Below the pieces are notes generated by a model, which did no database searches, was not told where the DNA came from, and was given only the letters and a program-made list of their open reading frames with translations. DNA of 64,000 bases from Alcanivorax sp. (lineage in GTDB: Bacteria; Pseudomonadota; Gammaproteobacteria; Pseudomonadales; Alcanivoracaceae). The position numbers and the translations under genes were made by a program. The stretch lies in NCBI RefSeq assembly GCF_019431375.1, contig NZ_CP080267.1, forward strand, positions 186,001-250,000, read 5' to 3'. Positions 44,813 to 55,217 of the stretch are shown one piece after another (the stretch's first letter is position 1; each line of letters starts with the position of its first letter).

Positions 44813-46003
44813 TTATTTAGCCAATGCTTGCTCGATACGGCGCATGGCTTCTTTCAGCGTGTCCATGCCGACGGCGAAGGACAGGCGCATGCAGCCCGGG
44901 GCGCCGAAGGCGGAACCGGGGACCAGCGCCACTTCGGCGGTTTCCAGCAGCAGGGCCGCCAGGTCGGTGTCGGATTCCACGCCATCCAGGTTAGCGATGG
45001 CGTCGGAGAAGTCCGGGAAGGCATAGAAGGTGCCGTCACCCTGGGCGCATTTCACGCCGGGCAGGGCATCCAGCGCGGCAGTCAGGTAGTCATGGCGCTC
45101 CTTGAACGCTTTGACCATCTCGTCCACGCAGCCCTGATCGCCGGCCAGTGCGGCTTCTGCCGCTGCCTGGCTGATGGAAGCCGGGTTGGAGGTGGACTGG
45201 GACTGCACCTTTTTCATGGCCGCGATCAGCTTCTGCGGGCCGCCGGCATAGCCGATGCGCCAGCCGGTCATGGAGTAGGCCTTGGAGACGCCGTTCATTA
45301 CCACGGTGCGGTCGTACAGTTCCGGACACGCGTTGACGATGTTCACGAAGGGTTTGCCGGTCCACAGAATGTGCTCGTACATGTCATCGGTGGCGACGAT
45401 GATGTCCGGGTGCTTCTTCAGCACTTCACCCAGGGCCGCCAGCTCTTCGATGGAGTAGGCCATGCCGGAGGGGTTGGACGGGCTGTTGATCACGAACAGG
45501 CGGGTTTTCGGCGTGATGGCCGCTTCCAGCTGTTCCGGGGTGATCTTGAAGCGGCTGTTTACGTCGGTTTCGATAACCTTGGGAACACCACCGGCAACCA
45601 GCACCATATCCGGGTAGCTCACCCAGTAGGGGGCGGGAATGATGGCTTCGTCGCCGTCGTTCAGCAGGGCCAGGGCCATGTTGAAGAAGGACTGCTTGCC
45701 GCCGCTGGACACCAGGATCTGGTTTGGCTCGTAGTCCAGGCTGTTGTCGCGCTTGAACTTGTCGATGATGGCCTTTTTCAGGCCGGGAGTGCCGTCTACC
45801 GGGGTATATTTGGTCTTGCCGGCGTTGATCGCTTCAATGGCGGCGTGTTTGATATGATCCGGGGTATCGAAATCCGGCTCACCGGCACCCAGCCCAATAA
45901 TGTCTTTTCCCTGTGCACGGAGTTCACCGGCTTTAGCGGTAATGGCCAGGGTAGGAGACGGCTTGATGCGTTGTACGCGGTCGGAAAGGCTGATATCGGA
46001 CAT
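44813..46003 (-). CDS. aspC: Aspartate aminotransferase-type class I PLP enzyme
   Basis: A 396-residue class I aminotransferase of the I-gamma/beta subgroup common in pseudomonads and Bacillus-like AspATs. IIGLGAGEPDFDTPDHIK is the N-terminal signature, VINSPSNPSGMAYS holds the PLP-contacting Asn, and NGVSKAYSMTGWRIGYAGG contains the Schiff-base Lys. It should exchange the amino group between aspartate and 2-oxoglutarate; a prephenate aminotransferase side activity is known for relatives. GAGGAG precedes the ATG. It sits back to back with uvrB and next to tRNA-Asn, an arrangement also seen in Pseudomonas. The symbol is by function. Confidence 0.9.
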   Translation of the reverse strand: MSDISLSDRVQRIKPSPTLAITAKAGELRAQGKDIIGLGAGEPDFDTPDHIKHAAIEAINAGKTKYTPVDGTPGLKKAIIDKFKRDNSLDYEPNQILVSSGGKQSFFNMALALLNDGDEAIIPAPYWVSYPDMVLVAGGVPKVIETDVNSRFKITPEQLEAAITPKTRLFVINSPSNPSGMAYSIEELAALGEVLKKHPDIIVATDDMYEHILWTGKPFVNIVNACPELYDRTVVMNGVSKAYSMTGWRIGYAGGPQKLIAAMKKVQSQSTSNPASISQAAAEAALAGDQGCVDEMVKAFKERHDYLTAALDALPGVKCAQGDGTFYAFPDFSDAIANLDGVESDTDLAALLLETAEVALVPGSAFGAPGCMRLSFAVGMDTLKEAMRRIEQALAK

Positions 46004-46156
46004 GCACTCCTCATTCGTCTAAAGAGTCGTATTGGCTGCGCTTTTGGCGCAGAACGCCTGTGGCTTGTAAGCGCAGAAAGGGGCGTGCATTTTAGCGGAC
46101 CAGGGCTGAAATGTCCCGTGTTTCCTTGCGGGCGCGAGGAGAACCGCTGCTCTGGC

Positions 46157-46296
46157 GGTTAACGATCACCGCCGTTGGAGCCTTCAGGCGCTCGGTTAAC
46201 GATCACCGCCGTTGGAGCCTTGCTCGCAAGGCGAAGATTTCAGCGGGCACTAATCCGGATTCGACCCTTCGCCTTGCCAGCAAGGCTCCAACGAGA
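46157..46296. repeat. REP-like cluster with a 28-bp direct repeat upstream of uvrB
   Basis: GGTTAACGATCACCGCCGTT plus GGAGCCTT occurs at about 46157-46184 and again at 46194-46221. The second copy runs into the intact palindrome CCTTGCTCGCAAGG, and an opposite-orientation partner with GCTCCAACGAG ends near 46296. It fills much of the 410-bp gap between the divergent aminotransferase and uvrB genes. Confidence 0.7.
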
Positions 46297-46320
46297 CGAG
46301 GCTTCGAATTGCGGGGATGC

Positions 46321-46336
46321 CTGTCTGGAATGACAG
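46321..46336. promoter_or_regulatory. LexA (SOS) box candidate upstream of uvrB
   Basis: CTGTCTGGAATGACAG fits CTGT-N8-ACAG exactly. TACACT follows at 46340-46345 as a possible -10. uvrB is a classical LexA target in gammaproteobacteria, although the spacer here is less AT-rich than usual. It is 78 bp before the start codon. Confidence 0.6.
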
Positions 46337-46413
46337 TAGTACACTACCTTGACTCTGAACGTATGCCCTTTGCGACTTTCCCCGCGCGGGAGGGCTGCCA
46401 CCTGGAAGTATTC

Positions 46414-48432
<2,019 letters not shown>

Positions 48433-48448
48433 CGTTTCTACAAGGTCG

Positions 48449-48607
48449 CTGTAGGAGCGCCGCTTGAGGCGCGAATCCGAGCCTAGGCGAGGGAAAAAGG
48501 GGGGGGGGGCGGTCTTTCTAGAGGGGATGGCGATTAGGGATATTCCTGATCGCCCTGTGGCCGATTTCCTTGCTACGCAAGGTTCGCACCTCAAGCGGTG
48601 CTCCTAC
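48449..48607. repeat. REP-like doublet with an 11-base poly-G tract
   Basis: CTGTAGGAGCGCCGCTTGAG plus GCGA at 48449-48472 and its inverse GTTCGCACCTCAAGCGGTGC plus TCCTACG at 48582-48608 border the gap between convergent uvrB and cysZ. Between them lies an uninterrupted run of 11 G (48499-48509). No gene is seen in the gap. Confidence 0.65.
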
Positions 48608-49380
48608 GCGGCTCCGTTGTTGCCTTGTGGTGCCAGCTCTTCTACCCAGATCAACGTCCCCGCAATCACCGCCACCGGCATGATGAACAGGTTTACCAGT
48701 GGCAGCATGGTCAGGCCCATGACCACGGCACCGAAGGTGAGCACCAGCCAGCGCTTGGTTTTCAGGCGTTCCAGCATTACTTCGAAGGGCACCTGGCGGT
48801 TATCCGCGCCGAAATCGATGTACTGCATGGCCAACAGCCAGCCGGACCACAGGAACCAGATCACCGAGGCGAACACGTTCACCACCGGGATGAAGTAGAC
48901 CACCATCACCACAAACAGGATCAGCAGCGCCCGCCACAGCCAGTACCAGGTCTTGCGTATTTCCCGTTTGAAAGTGCGCACGATCATGGCCGGAATGGAT
49001 TCGTCGGGCATGGGATAACCGGTGGTCTGGATATCCACCTGCTCCGCCAGAAAGCCCATGAACGGCGCTGCAATCAGCTGCACGCCGATGGAAAAGACGC
49101 TGGCGAACAGGGCCAGCAGCAGGATCCAGACCAGAATAATGGCCGCGTCGATGAGGAAGTGTAGGGCCTCGTTGAGGAAGCTCAGTGAGCCGGTCAGCGC
49201 CCAGTCCGCCGTGGCTGAAGCGATCCAGCCGGCGATCCAGCTGCCGCTGGCCCAGTAGAGGCCACCAAAGACAACGATGTTGAATATCAGTGGAACTACC
49301 ACATACACACGTAGCTCCCGGCTTTTCGCCAGGGTGACACTGCGTTTGAGATAGCTGATGGCATCGGCAACTTGAGACAC
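48604..49380 (-). CDS. cysZ: Sulfate transporter CysZ
   Basis: A 258-residue inner-membrane protein of the CysZ/EI24 family, which imports sulfate for cysteine synthesis. The opening ISYLKRSVTLAKSRELRVYV and segments APFMGFLAEQVD, WYWLWRALLILFVVMVVYFI and WLLAMQYIDFGADNRQVPFE are typical CysZ. Around four membrane or hemi-membrane helices are visible. In E. coli cysZ is next to zipA; here smc and zipA follow on the opposite strand, so the neighbourhood is partly conserved. The start has no clear alternative. Confidence 0.92.
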   Translation of the reverse strand: MSQVADAISYLKRSVTLAKSRELRVYVVVPLIFNIVVFGGLYWASGSWIAGWIASATADWALTGSLSFLNEALHFLIDAAIILVWILLLALFASVFSIGVQLIAAPFMGFLAEQVDIQTTGYPMPDESIPAMIVRTFKREIRKTWYWLWRALLILFVVMVVYFIPVVNVFASVIWFLWSGWLLAMQYIDFGADNRQVPFEVMLERLKTKRWLVLTFGAVVMGLTMLPLVNLFIMPVAVIAGTLIWVEELAPQGNNGAA

Positions 49381-49402
49381 GGCAAATCCTTGGCTGTGAG
49401 AA

Positions 49403-49720
49403 AGCAGCTACAAGCTACAAGCAGAGAGCGAAAAGGGAAAGCCCCTGCCGGCAAGTCCCATCCTCCCGTGACCGTTGGAGCCTTGCTCGCAAGGCGAAGG
49501 GCTATCAGGGTCCGGTAGCCGCCGTTTCCGAGCCACTGGGCCACTGTTGGAGCCTTGATTGCAAGGCGAATGCCTTGGCCGGGAGCTCTTCGCCTTGCGA
49601 GCAAGGCTCCAACGGGGGCGGTGGAGGGAAGGGGTGGGCAGAGCGTGTGAACCGGGCCCGGCTTTTGCAGTTGTTTTCAATTCGCCCCCCGGCTTTGCAG
49701 GAGCCCATGCTTGCATGGCG
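49403..49720. repeat. Cluster of REP-like palindromes upstream of smc
   Basis: The 563-bp gap between divergent cysZ and smc starts with an AGCTACAAGCTACAAGC microrepeat (about 49408-49424), then has three GTTGGAGCCTTG...GCAAGGCGAA elements (about 49473-49500, 49548-49570 and 49588-49613, the last inverted) and one GGAGCCCATGCTTGCATGGC element (about 49700-49719). The rest, to 49943, must contain the smc promoter, but I could not pick one convincingly. No gene is visible. Confidence 0.7.
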
Positions 49721-49943
49721 AACCGTCCGCCGACGGCACGAGCGCCATGTAACCATGCGCACGGAGGAGCCCGGCATTTTTGGCCTTATTGTAAACAGGA
49801 CGTTGCGGCTGATGAATTCAGTCCGGGTTGTCGCTAGACTTACCCCTTTTAATGCCCACGGTGCGCCGTAATCGCTTCAGGGGCGGCGAAAATCCTTGTT
49901 TTCGCCCAATTTTTGGCCTGTTGGCCCGAGTTAAGCAGACACT

Positions 49944-52412
49944 ATGCGACTGAAATCCATAAAACTGGCCGGGTTCAAATCCTTTGTGGACCCTACCACC
50001 ACCAATTTTCCGGAGAATCTCACCGCTGTGGTGGGGCCCAACGGGTGTGGGAAGTCCAATATCATTGATGCGGTCCGCTGGGTGATGGGGGAGTCCTCTG
50101 CCAAGCATCTGCGTGGCGAGTCCATGGCGGACGTGATCTTCAATGGCTCCAATGCCCGCAAGCCCGTGGCCCAGGCCTCCATCGAGCTGATTTTCGATAA
50201 CTCCGATGCCACCGTTACCGGCGAGTACGGCAAGTTCAACGAAATCTCGGTGAAGCGGCAGGTGACCCGCGACGGCCAGTCCAACTATTTCCTCAACGGC
50301 ACCAAGTGCCGCCGCAAGGACATTTCCGATATTTTCCTGGGCACCGGTCTGGGCCCGCGCAGCTACGCCATTATCGAGCAGGGGATGATTTCCCGGCTGA
50401 TCGAGGCCAAGCCGGAAGAGCTTCGCGTTTACATCGAGGAAGCGGCGGGGATCTCCAAGTACAAGGCCCGCCGCCGCGAGACCGAGAACCGCATCCGCCG
50501 GACCCGGGAAAACCTGGAACGGCTCACGGATATCCGTGACGAGCTGGAGCGCCAGCTGGAGCGCTTGAGCCGCCAGGCCAGCGCGGCGGAAAAGTACAAG
50601 CAGTATAAGGAAGAGGAGCGCCTCAAGGGTGCTCAACTGAAGGCTCTACGCTGGAAAGGCCTGGATAGTCAGGTCAAGCAGCTCGACTTTGTGATCGGCG
50701 AGCTGGATGTGTCCATGGAAGCCAAGGTGGCCGAGCAGCGCCATGTGGATGCGGAAGTGGAGCGCCTGCGCGAGAAGCACCACGAGGTGCAGGAACACTT
50801 CAACCAGGTGCAGCAGCACTTCTACGCCTTGGGCGCGGAAGTGGCCCGGCTGGAACAAAGCATTCAGCACCAGCGTGAACGCAAGCAGCAGCTCTATGAA
50901 GAGCTGGACCAGATCAAGGCCAGCTGGCAGGAATCCGATGAGCACCTGAGGGTGGACAGCGAGAAGGTGGCGGAACTGGATGCCATCCTGGCCGAGCGCG
51001 AGCCGGAGCTGGCGCTGATCAGCGAACAGCAGGAAGCCTCCGCCGAGGCCCTGGCGCTGGCTGAAGAGACCATGCAGAACTGGCAGCAGGAATGGGAAGA
51101 GTTCAACGGCAAGTCCGGGGAATCCCGCCGCCAGGCCGAGGTGGAACAATCCCGTATTCAGCACCTGGAGAAATCCCAGGACCGCCTGAAAGAGCGCATC
51201 GAGCGCCTCAGGAAAGAACAGGACTCTCTGGATTCCGGCCCGTTGGCCCAGGAAATGCGCCAGCTGGAAGAGCAGGTAGAGCAATATCGCGGCCAGTCAG
51301 AAGAAAACGAACTGCGCAGCGAATCCTTGCAGGAAGACATCAACCGCATGCGCCGGGAAAACGGCGACCGTGGCCGTCAGTTGGACGAAGCCCGCGAGAA
51401 GCTGCAGACCCTGAAGGGCCGCCGCACCTCGCTGGAGGCCCTGCAGAAGGCCGCCATGGGCGACGACGGCGCGGTGAGCGACTGGCTGAACCGCCACGAA
51501 CTCGACGCTGAGCCGCGCCTGGCCGATCAGGTGCAGGTGGACGAGGGCTGGGAAAAGGCCCTGGAGGCGGTGCTGGGCGACAGCATTCAGGCGGTGGCCA
51601 TCAGCGGATTCGATCAGGTCAGCGACTGGCTGGGTGATCTGTCCCACGGTCGCCTGGCCCTGTTCAGCCCGGCTTCGTTGAAGGGCTCAGGCAGCAAGGG
51701 CAAACTGCTTCGTGACCCTGTGCAGGGGCAGGTGCCGGAAGGCCTGCTGGCCGGTGTTTACGTGGCCGATGACCTGAATGCGGCCCTGGCCCTGCGTGGT
51801 CAACTGGACGCTTACGAATCCGTGGTGACTCGCGATGGCATCTGGCTGGGCCCGGACTGGCTGAAGGTGGCCAAAGAGGAAGATCAGGAAGCCGGTGTGC
51901 TCGAACGTCGCCGCGAGCTGGATCAGCTGGAGGGTGAGATTGAGACCCTGCAGGCCACCGTGGACGACCTGAAAGAACAACTGGAAAGCACCCGCGAGCA
52001 GATTGGTGAGTTGGAAGAAGAGCGCGAAGAGGTGCAGCGTCAGGCCAGCCGTATCAACCGGGAGCTGGGTGAGATCAATGCCCAGGTTAGTGCCCGTCAG
52101 GTGCGCCTGGAACAGATCACCATGCGCCGTGAGCGCCTGGGCCGCGAGCTGGAAGAAGCGAACGAGCAGCACGCCCAGGAACAGGAGCAGAGGAAAGAGG
52201 CCCGGGCGGTGCTGGCGGAGGCGCTGGACGCCATGGAGGCTGACAGCGGCCAGCGCGAGGCATTGCTGTCCCGTCGCGACGAGCTGCGCCTGCGCCTGGA
52301 CGAGGCGCGCCAGAAGGCCCGCCACGACCGCGACCAGTCCCACCATCTGGCCATGGAAGTGCAGGGCGCCCGAAAGGCCTGGATAGTCAGGTCAAGCAGC
52401 TCGACTTTGTGA
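49944..52412 (+). CDS. smc: SMC N-terminal fragment (native residues 1 to about 809)
   Basis: An 822-residue frame: the N-terminal ATPase half with Walker A, the first coiled coil, the hinge and part of the returning coil, then about 13 out-of-frame residues (ending VRSSSSTL) caused by the duplication junction. Lacking the C-terminal head half with signature and Walker B motifs, it cannot form an active ATPase alone. Its TGA stop overlaps the GTG start of the next frame (GTGA at 52409-52412), so reinitiation is possible in principle. Confidence 0.7.
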   Translation: MRLKSIKLAGFKSFVDPTTTNFPENLTAVVGPNGCGKSNIIDAVRWVMGESSAKHLRGESMADVIFNGSNARKPVAQASIELIFDNSDATVTGEYGKFNEISVKRQVTRDGQSNYFLNGTKCRRKDISDIFLGTGLGPRSYAIIEQGMISRLIEAKPEELRVYIEEAAGISKYKARRRETENRIRRTRENLERLTDIRDELERQLERLSRQASAAEKYKQYKEEERLKGAQLKALRWKGLDSQVKQLDFVIGELDVSMEAKVAEQRHVDAEVERLREKHHEVQEHFNQVQQHFYALGAEVARLEQSIQHQRERKQQLYEELDQIKASWQESDEHLRVDSEKVAELDAILAEREPELALISEQQEASAEALALAEETMQNWQQEWEEFNGKSGESRRQAEVEQSRIQHLEKSQDRLKERIERLRKEQDSLDSGPLAQEMRQLEEQVEQYRGQSEENELRSESLQEDINRMRRENGDRGRQLDEAREKLQTLKGRRTSLEALQKAAMGDDGAVSDWLNRHELDAEPRLADQVQVDEGWEKALEAVLGDSIQAVAISGFDQVSDWLGDLSHGRLALFSPASLKGSGSKGKLLRDPVQGQVPEGLLAGVYVADDLNAALALRGQLDAYESVVTRDGIWLGPDWLKVAKEEDQEAGVLERRRELDQLEGEIETLQATVDDLKEQLESTREQIGELEEEREEVQRQASRINRELGEINAQVSARQVRLEQITMRRERLGRELEEANEQHAQEQEQRKEARAVLAEALDAMEADSGQREALLSRRDELRLRLDEARQKARHDRDQSHHLAMEVQGARKAWIVRSSSSTL

Positions 52413-54089
52413 TCGGCGAGCTGGATGTGTCCATGGAAGCCAAGGTGGCCGAGCAGCGCCATGTGGATGCGGAAGTGGAGCGCCTGCGCGAGAAGCACCA
52501 CGAGGTGCAGGAACACTTCAACCAGGTGCAGCAGCACTTCTACGCCTTGGGCGCGGAAGTGGCCCGGCTGGAACAAAGCATTCAGCACCAGCGTGAACGC
52601 AAGCAGCAGCTCTATGAAGAGCTGGACCAGATCAAGGCCAGCTGGCAGGAATCCGATGAGCACCTGAGGGTGGACAGCGAGAAGGTGGCGGAACTGGATG
52701 CCATCCTGGCCGAGCGCGAGCCGGAGCTGGCGCTGATCAGCGAACAGCAGGAAGCCTCCGCCGAGGCCCTGGCGCTGGCTGAAGAGACCATGCAGAACTG
52801 GCAGCAGGAATGGGAAGAGTTCAACGGCAAGTCCGGGGAATCCCGCCGCCAGGCCGAGGTGGAACAATCCCGTATTCAGCACCTGGAGAAATCCCAGGAC
52901 CGCCTGAAAGAGCGCATCGAGCGCCTCAGGAAAGAACAGGAATCTCTGGATTCCGGCCCGTTGGCCCAGGAAATGCGCCAGCTGGAAGAGCAGGTAGAGC
53001 AATATCGCGGCCAGTCAGAAGAAAACGAACTGCGCAGCGAATCCTTGCAGGAAGACATCAACCGCATGCGCCGGGAAAACGGCGACCGTGGCCGTCAGTT
53101 GGACGAAGCCCGCGAGAAGCTGCAGACCCTGAAGGGCCGCCGCACCTCGCTGGAGGCCCTGCAGAAGGCCGCCATGGGCGACGACGGCGCGGTGAGCGAC
53201 TGGCTGAACCGCCACGAACTCGACGCTGAGCCGCGCCTGGCCGATCAGGTGCAGGTGGACGAGGGCTGGGAAAAGGCCCTGGAGGCGGTGCTGGGCGACA
53301 GCATTCAGGCGGTGGCCATCAGCGGATTCGATCAGGTCAGCGACTGGCTGGGTGATCTGTCCCACGGTCGCCTGGCCCTGTTCAGCCCGGCTTCGTTGAA
53401 GGGCTCAGGCAGCAAGGGCAAACTGCTTCGTGACCATGTGCAGGGGCAGGTGCCGGAAGGCCTGCTGGCCGGTGTTTACGTGGCCGATGACCTGAATGCG
53501 GCCCTGGCCCTGCGTGGTCAACTGGACGCTTACGAATCCGTGGTGACTCGCGATGGCATCTGGCTGGGCCCGGACTGGCTGAAGGTGGCCAAAGAGGAAG
53601 ATCAGGAAGCCGGTGTGCTCGAACGTCGCCGCGAGCTGGATCAGCTGGAGGGTGAGATTGAGACCCTGCAGGCCACCGTGGACGACCTGAAAGAACAACT
53701 GGAAAGCACCCGCGAGCAGATTGGTGAGTTGGAAGAAGAGCGCGAAGAGGTGCAGCGTCAGGCCAGCCGTATCAACCGGGAGCTGGGTGAGATCAATGCC
53801 CAGGTTAGTGCCCGTCAGGTGCGCCTGGAACAGATCACCATGCGCCGTGAGCGCCTGGGCCGCGAGCTGGAAGAAGCGAACGAGCAGCACGCCCAGGAAC
53901 AGGAGCAGATGAAAGAGGCCCGGGCGGTGCTGGCGGAGGCGCTGGACGCCATGGAGGCTGACAGCGGCCAGCGCGAGGCATTGCTGTCCCGTCGCGACGA
54001 GCTGCGCCTGCGCCTGGACGAGGCGCGCCAGAAGGCCCGCCACGACCGCGACCAGTCCCACCATCTGGCCATGGAAGTGCAGGGCGCCC
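50654..54089. repeat. 1718-bp tandem duplication inside smc
   Basis: Copy 1 is 50654-52371, copy 2 is 52372-54089, directly adjacent. They share at most a 1-bp overlap at the junction, so homologous recombination between longer repeats did not create it. I found three differences: C51224/A52942, C51718/A53436 and G52192/T53910. All are G:C in copy 1 and T:A in copy 2, and all change the protein. Confidence 0.95.
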
Positions 54090-55159
54090 GCACCCAGGCG
54101 GATTCCCTGCGCCAGAACCTGAGCCGTCTGGAATCCCAGGTGCAGGCCCTGGCCGAGCGCAAGGCGCTGCTGGAAGAGCAGACCAACGAGGGCGACGAGC
54201 CGGGCACCGAGCTGCAGATGCAGCTGGAAGAAAAACTGGAAGTGCGCCTGGAAGCGGAACACAAGCTCACCGAGGCCCGCCGGGAACTGGAAGCGGTGGA
54301 CCACGAGATGCGCAACCTGGAAGGCCAGCGCGGTCAGTTTGAACGCCAGGCCCAGGAAATTCGCAGCACCATGGACCAGAAGCGGATGCAGTGGCAGGAC
54401 CTGACCACCCGCCGCCAGACCGTGGCCGAGCAGCTGGGCGAGCACAACTTTGATCTGGATACGGTGCTGGAAAACCTGCCCGAGGAAGCCAACGAGCAGG
54501 AGTGGGCCCGGGAAATGGACATGATCGGCCAGCGCATTTCACGGCTGGGCCAGATCAACCTGGCGGCCATCGACGAATACCAGCAGCAGTCCGAGCGCAA
54601 GAACTACCTGGACAGCCAGAACGCGGACCTGGAAGACGCGCTCAACACCCTGGAAAACGCCATTCGCAAGATCGACCGGGAAACCCGGGCGCGCTTCAAG
54701 GAATACTTCGACCGTATCAACCGTGGCCTGCAGGAATTGTTTCCCAAGGTGTTCGGCGGCGGTCACGCCTACCTGGAGCTCACCGGCGACGACCTGCTGG
54801 ATACCGGCGTCACCATCATGGCGCGGCCTCCGGGCAAGCGGAACAGCACCATTCACCTGTTGTCAGGGGGTGAGAAGGCTTTGACTGCTCTGTCCCTGGT
54901 ATTCAGTATCTTCCAGCTCAACCCGGCGCCGTTCTGTCTGCTCGATGAGGTGGACGCGCCGCTGGACGATGCGAACGTGGGGCGTTTCTGTAACCTGGTG
55001 TCGGAAATGTCCGCAAAAGTACAATTCATCTACATTACTCATAACAAGATTGCGATGGAGATGGCTGCTACCCTGATGGGGGTCACCATGCATGAGCCTG
55101 GTGTATCCCGTCTGGTGTCGGTCGATGTGGAAGAAGCTGCCGAAATGGCGGCTATGTAA
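52409..55159 (+). CDS. smc: SMC C-terminal fragment (native residues about 250-1165)
   Basis: A 916-residue frame starting at GTG inside the second copy. It carries most of the first coil, the hinge, the second coil, and the C-terminal head half with LLSGGEKALTALSL and Walker B, but no Walker A. Residues 250-809 are thus encoded twice, with three amino-acid differences between copies (Asp/Glu, Pro/His, Arg/Met). No independent ribosome-binding site is evident upstream of the GTG. zipA follows 58 bp later. Confidence 0.7.
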   Translation: MIGELDVSMEAKVAEQRHVDAEVERLREKHHEVQEHFNQVQQHFYALGAEVARLEQSIQHQRERKQQLYEELDQIKASWQESDEHLRVDSEKVAELDAILAEREPELALISEQQEASAEALALAEETMQNWQQEWEEFNGKSGESRRQAEVEQSRIQHLEKSQDRLKERIERLRKEQESLDSGPLAQEMRQLEEQVEQYRGQSEENELRSESLQEDINRMRRENGDRGRQLDEAREKLQTLKGRRTSLEALQKAAMGDDGAVSDWLNRHELDAEPRLADQVQVDEGWEKALEAVLGDSIQAVAISGFDQVSDWLGDLSHGRLALFSPASLKGSGSKGKLLRDHVQGQVPEGLLAGVYVADDLNAALALRGQLDAYESVVTRDGIWLGPDWLKVAKEEDQEAGVLERRRELDQLEGEIETLQATVDDLKEQLESTREQIGELEEEREEVQRQASRINRELGEINAQVSARQVRLEQITMRRERLGRELEEANEQHAQEQEQMKEARAVLAEALDAMEADSGQREALLSRRDELRLRLDEARQKARHDRDQSHHLAMEVQGARTQADSLRQNLSRLESQVQALAERKALLEEQTNEGDEPGTELQMQLEEKLEVRLEAEHKLTEARRELEAVDHEMRNLEGQRGQFERQAQEIRSTMDQKRMQWQDLTTRRQTVAEQLGEHNFDLDTVLENLPEEANEQEWAREMDMIGQRISRLGQINLAAIDEYQQQSERKNYLDSQNADLEDALNTLENAIRKIDRETRARFKEYFDRINRGLQELFPKVFGGGHAYLELTGDDLLDTGVTIMARPPGKRNSTIHLLSGGEKALTALSLVFSIFQLNPAPFCLLDEVDAPLDDANVGRFCNLVSEMSAKVQFIYITHNKIAMEMAATLMGVTMHEPGVSRLVSVDVEEAAEMAAM

Positions 55160-55217
55160 GGCAATCCGGTGCTGTCCGTAATGGTGGCACTTCAGCGCAA
55201 GCAAGGAAGATGAGGCA

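Larger units (their letters stand above)
49944..55159 (+). pseudogene. smc: smc, split by an internal 1718-bp tandem duplication
   Basis: Chromosome segregation SMC ATPase. If one copy of the duplicated 1718 bp is removed, a single frame of 1165 residues results, the normal length for gammaproteobacterial SMC. Walker A GPNGCGKS (31-38) is near the N-terminus, and the signature LLSGGEKALTALSL and Walker B PFCLLDEVDAPLDDANV are near the C-terminus; long coiled coils with a hinge (about 510-660) lie between. As 1718 is not a multiple of three, the reading frame breaks at the junction (52371/52372). The two frames are listed separately below. It could be an assembly artefact. Confidence 0.85.

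Noticed and set aside
44828..46162. 444-codon plus-strand frame
   Set aside because: Antisense shadow of the aspartate aminotransferase gene; no family features.
48599..49164. 188-codon plus-strand frame opposite cysZ
   Set aside because: His/Gln-rich shadow; CysZ on the minus strand has clear family motifs.
52409..55159. A second, independent SMC-like gene (MukB/RecN paralogue)
   Set aside because: The shared 1718 bp are nearly identical at DNA level, so this is a duplication within one gene, not a paralogue.
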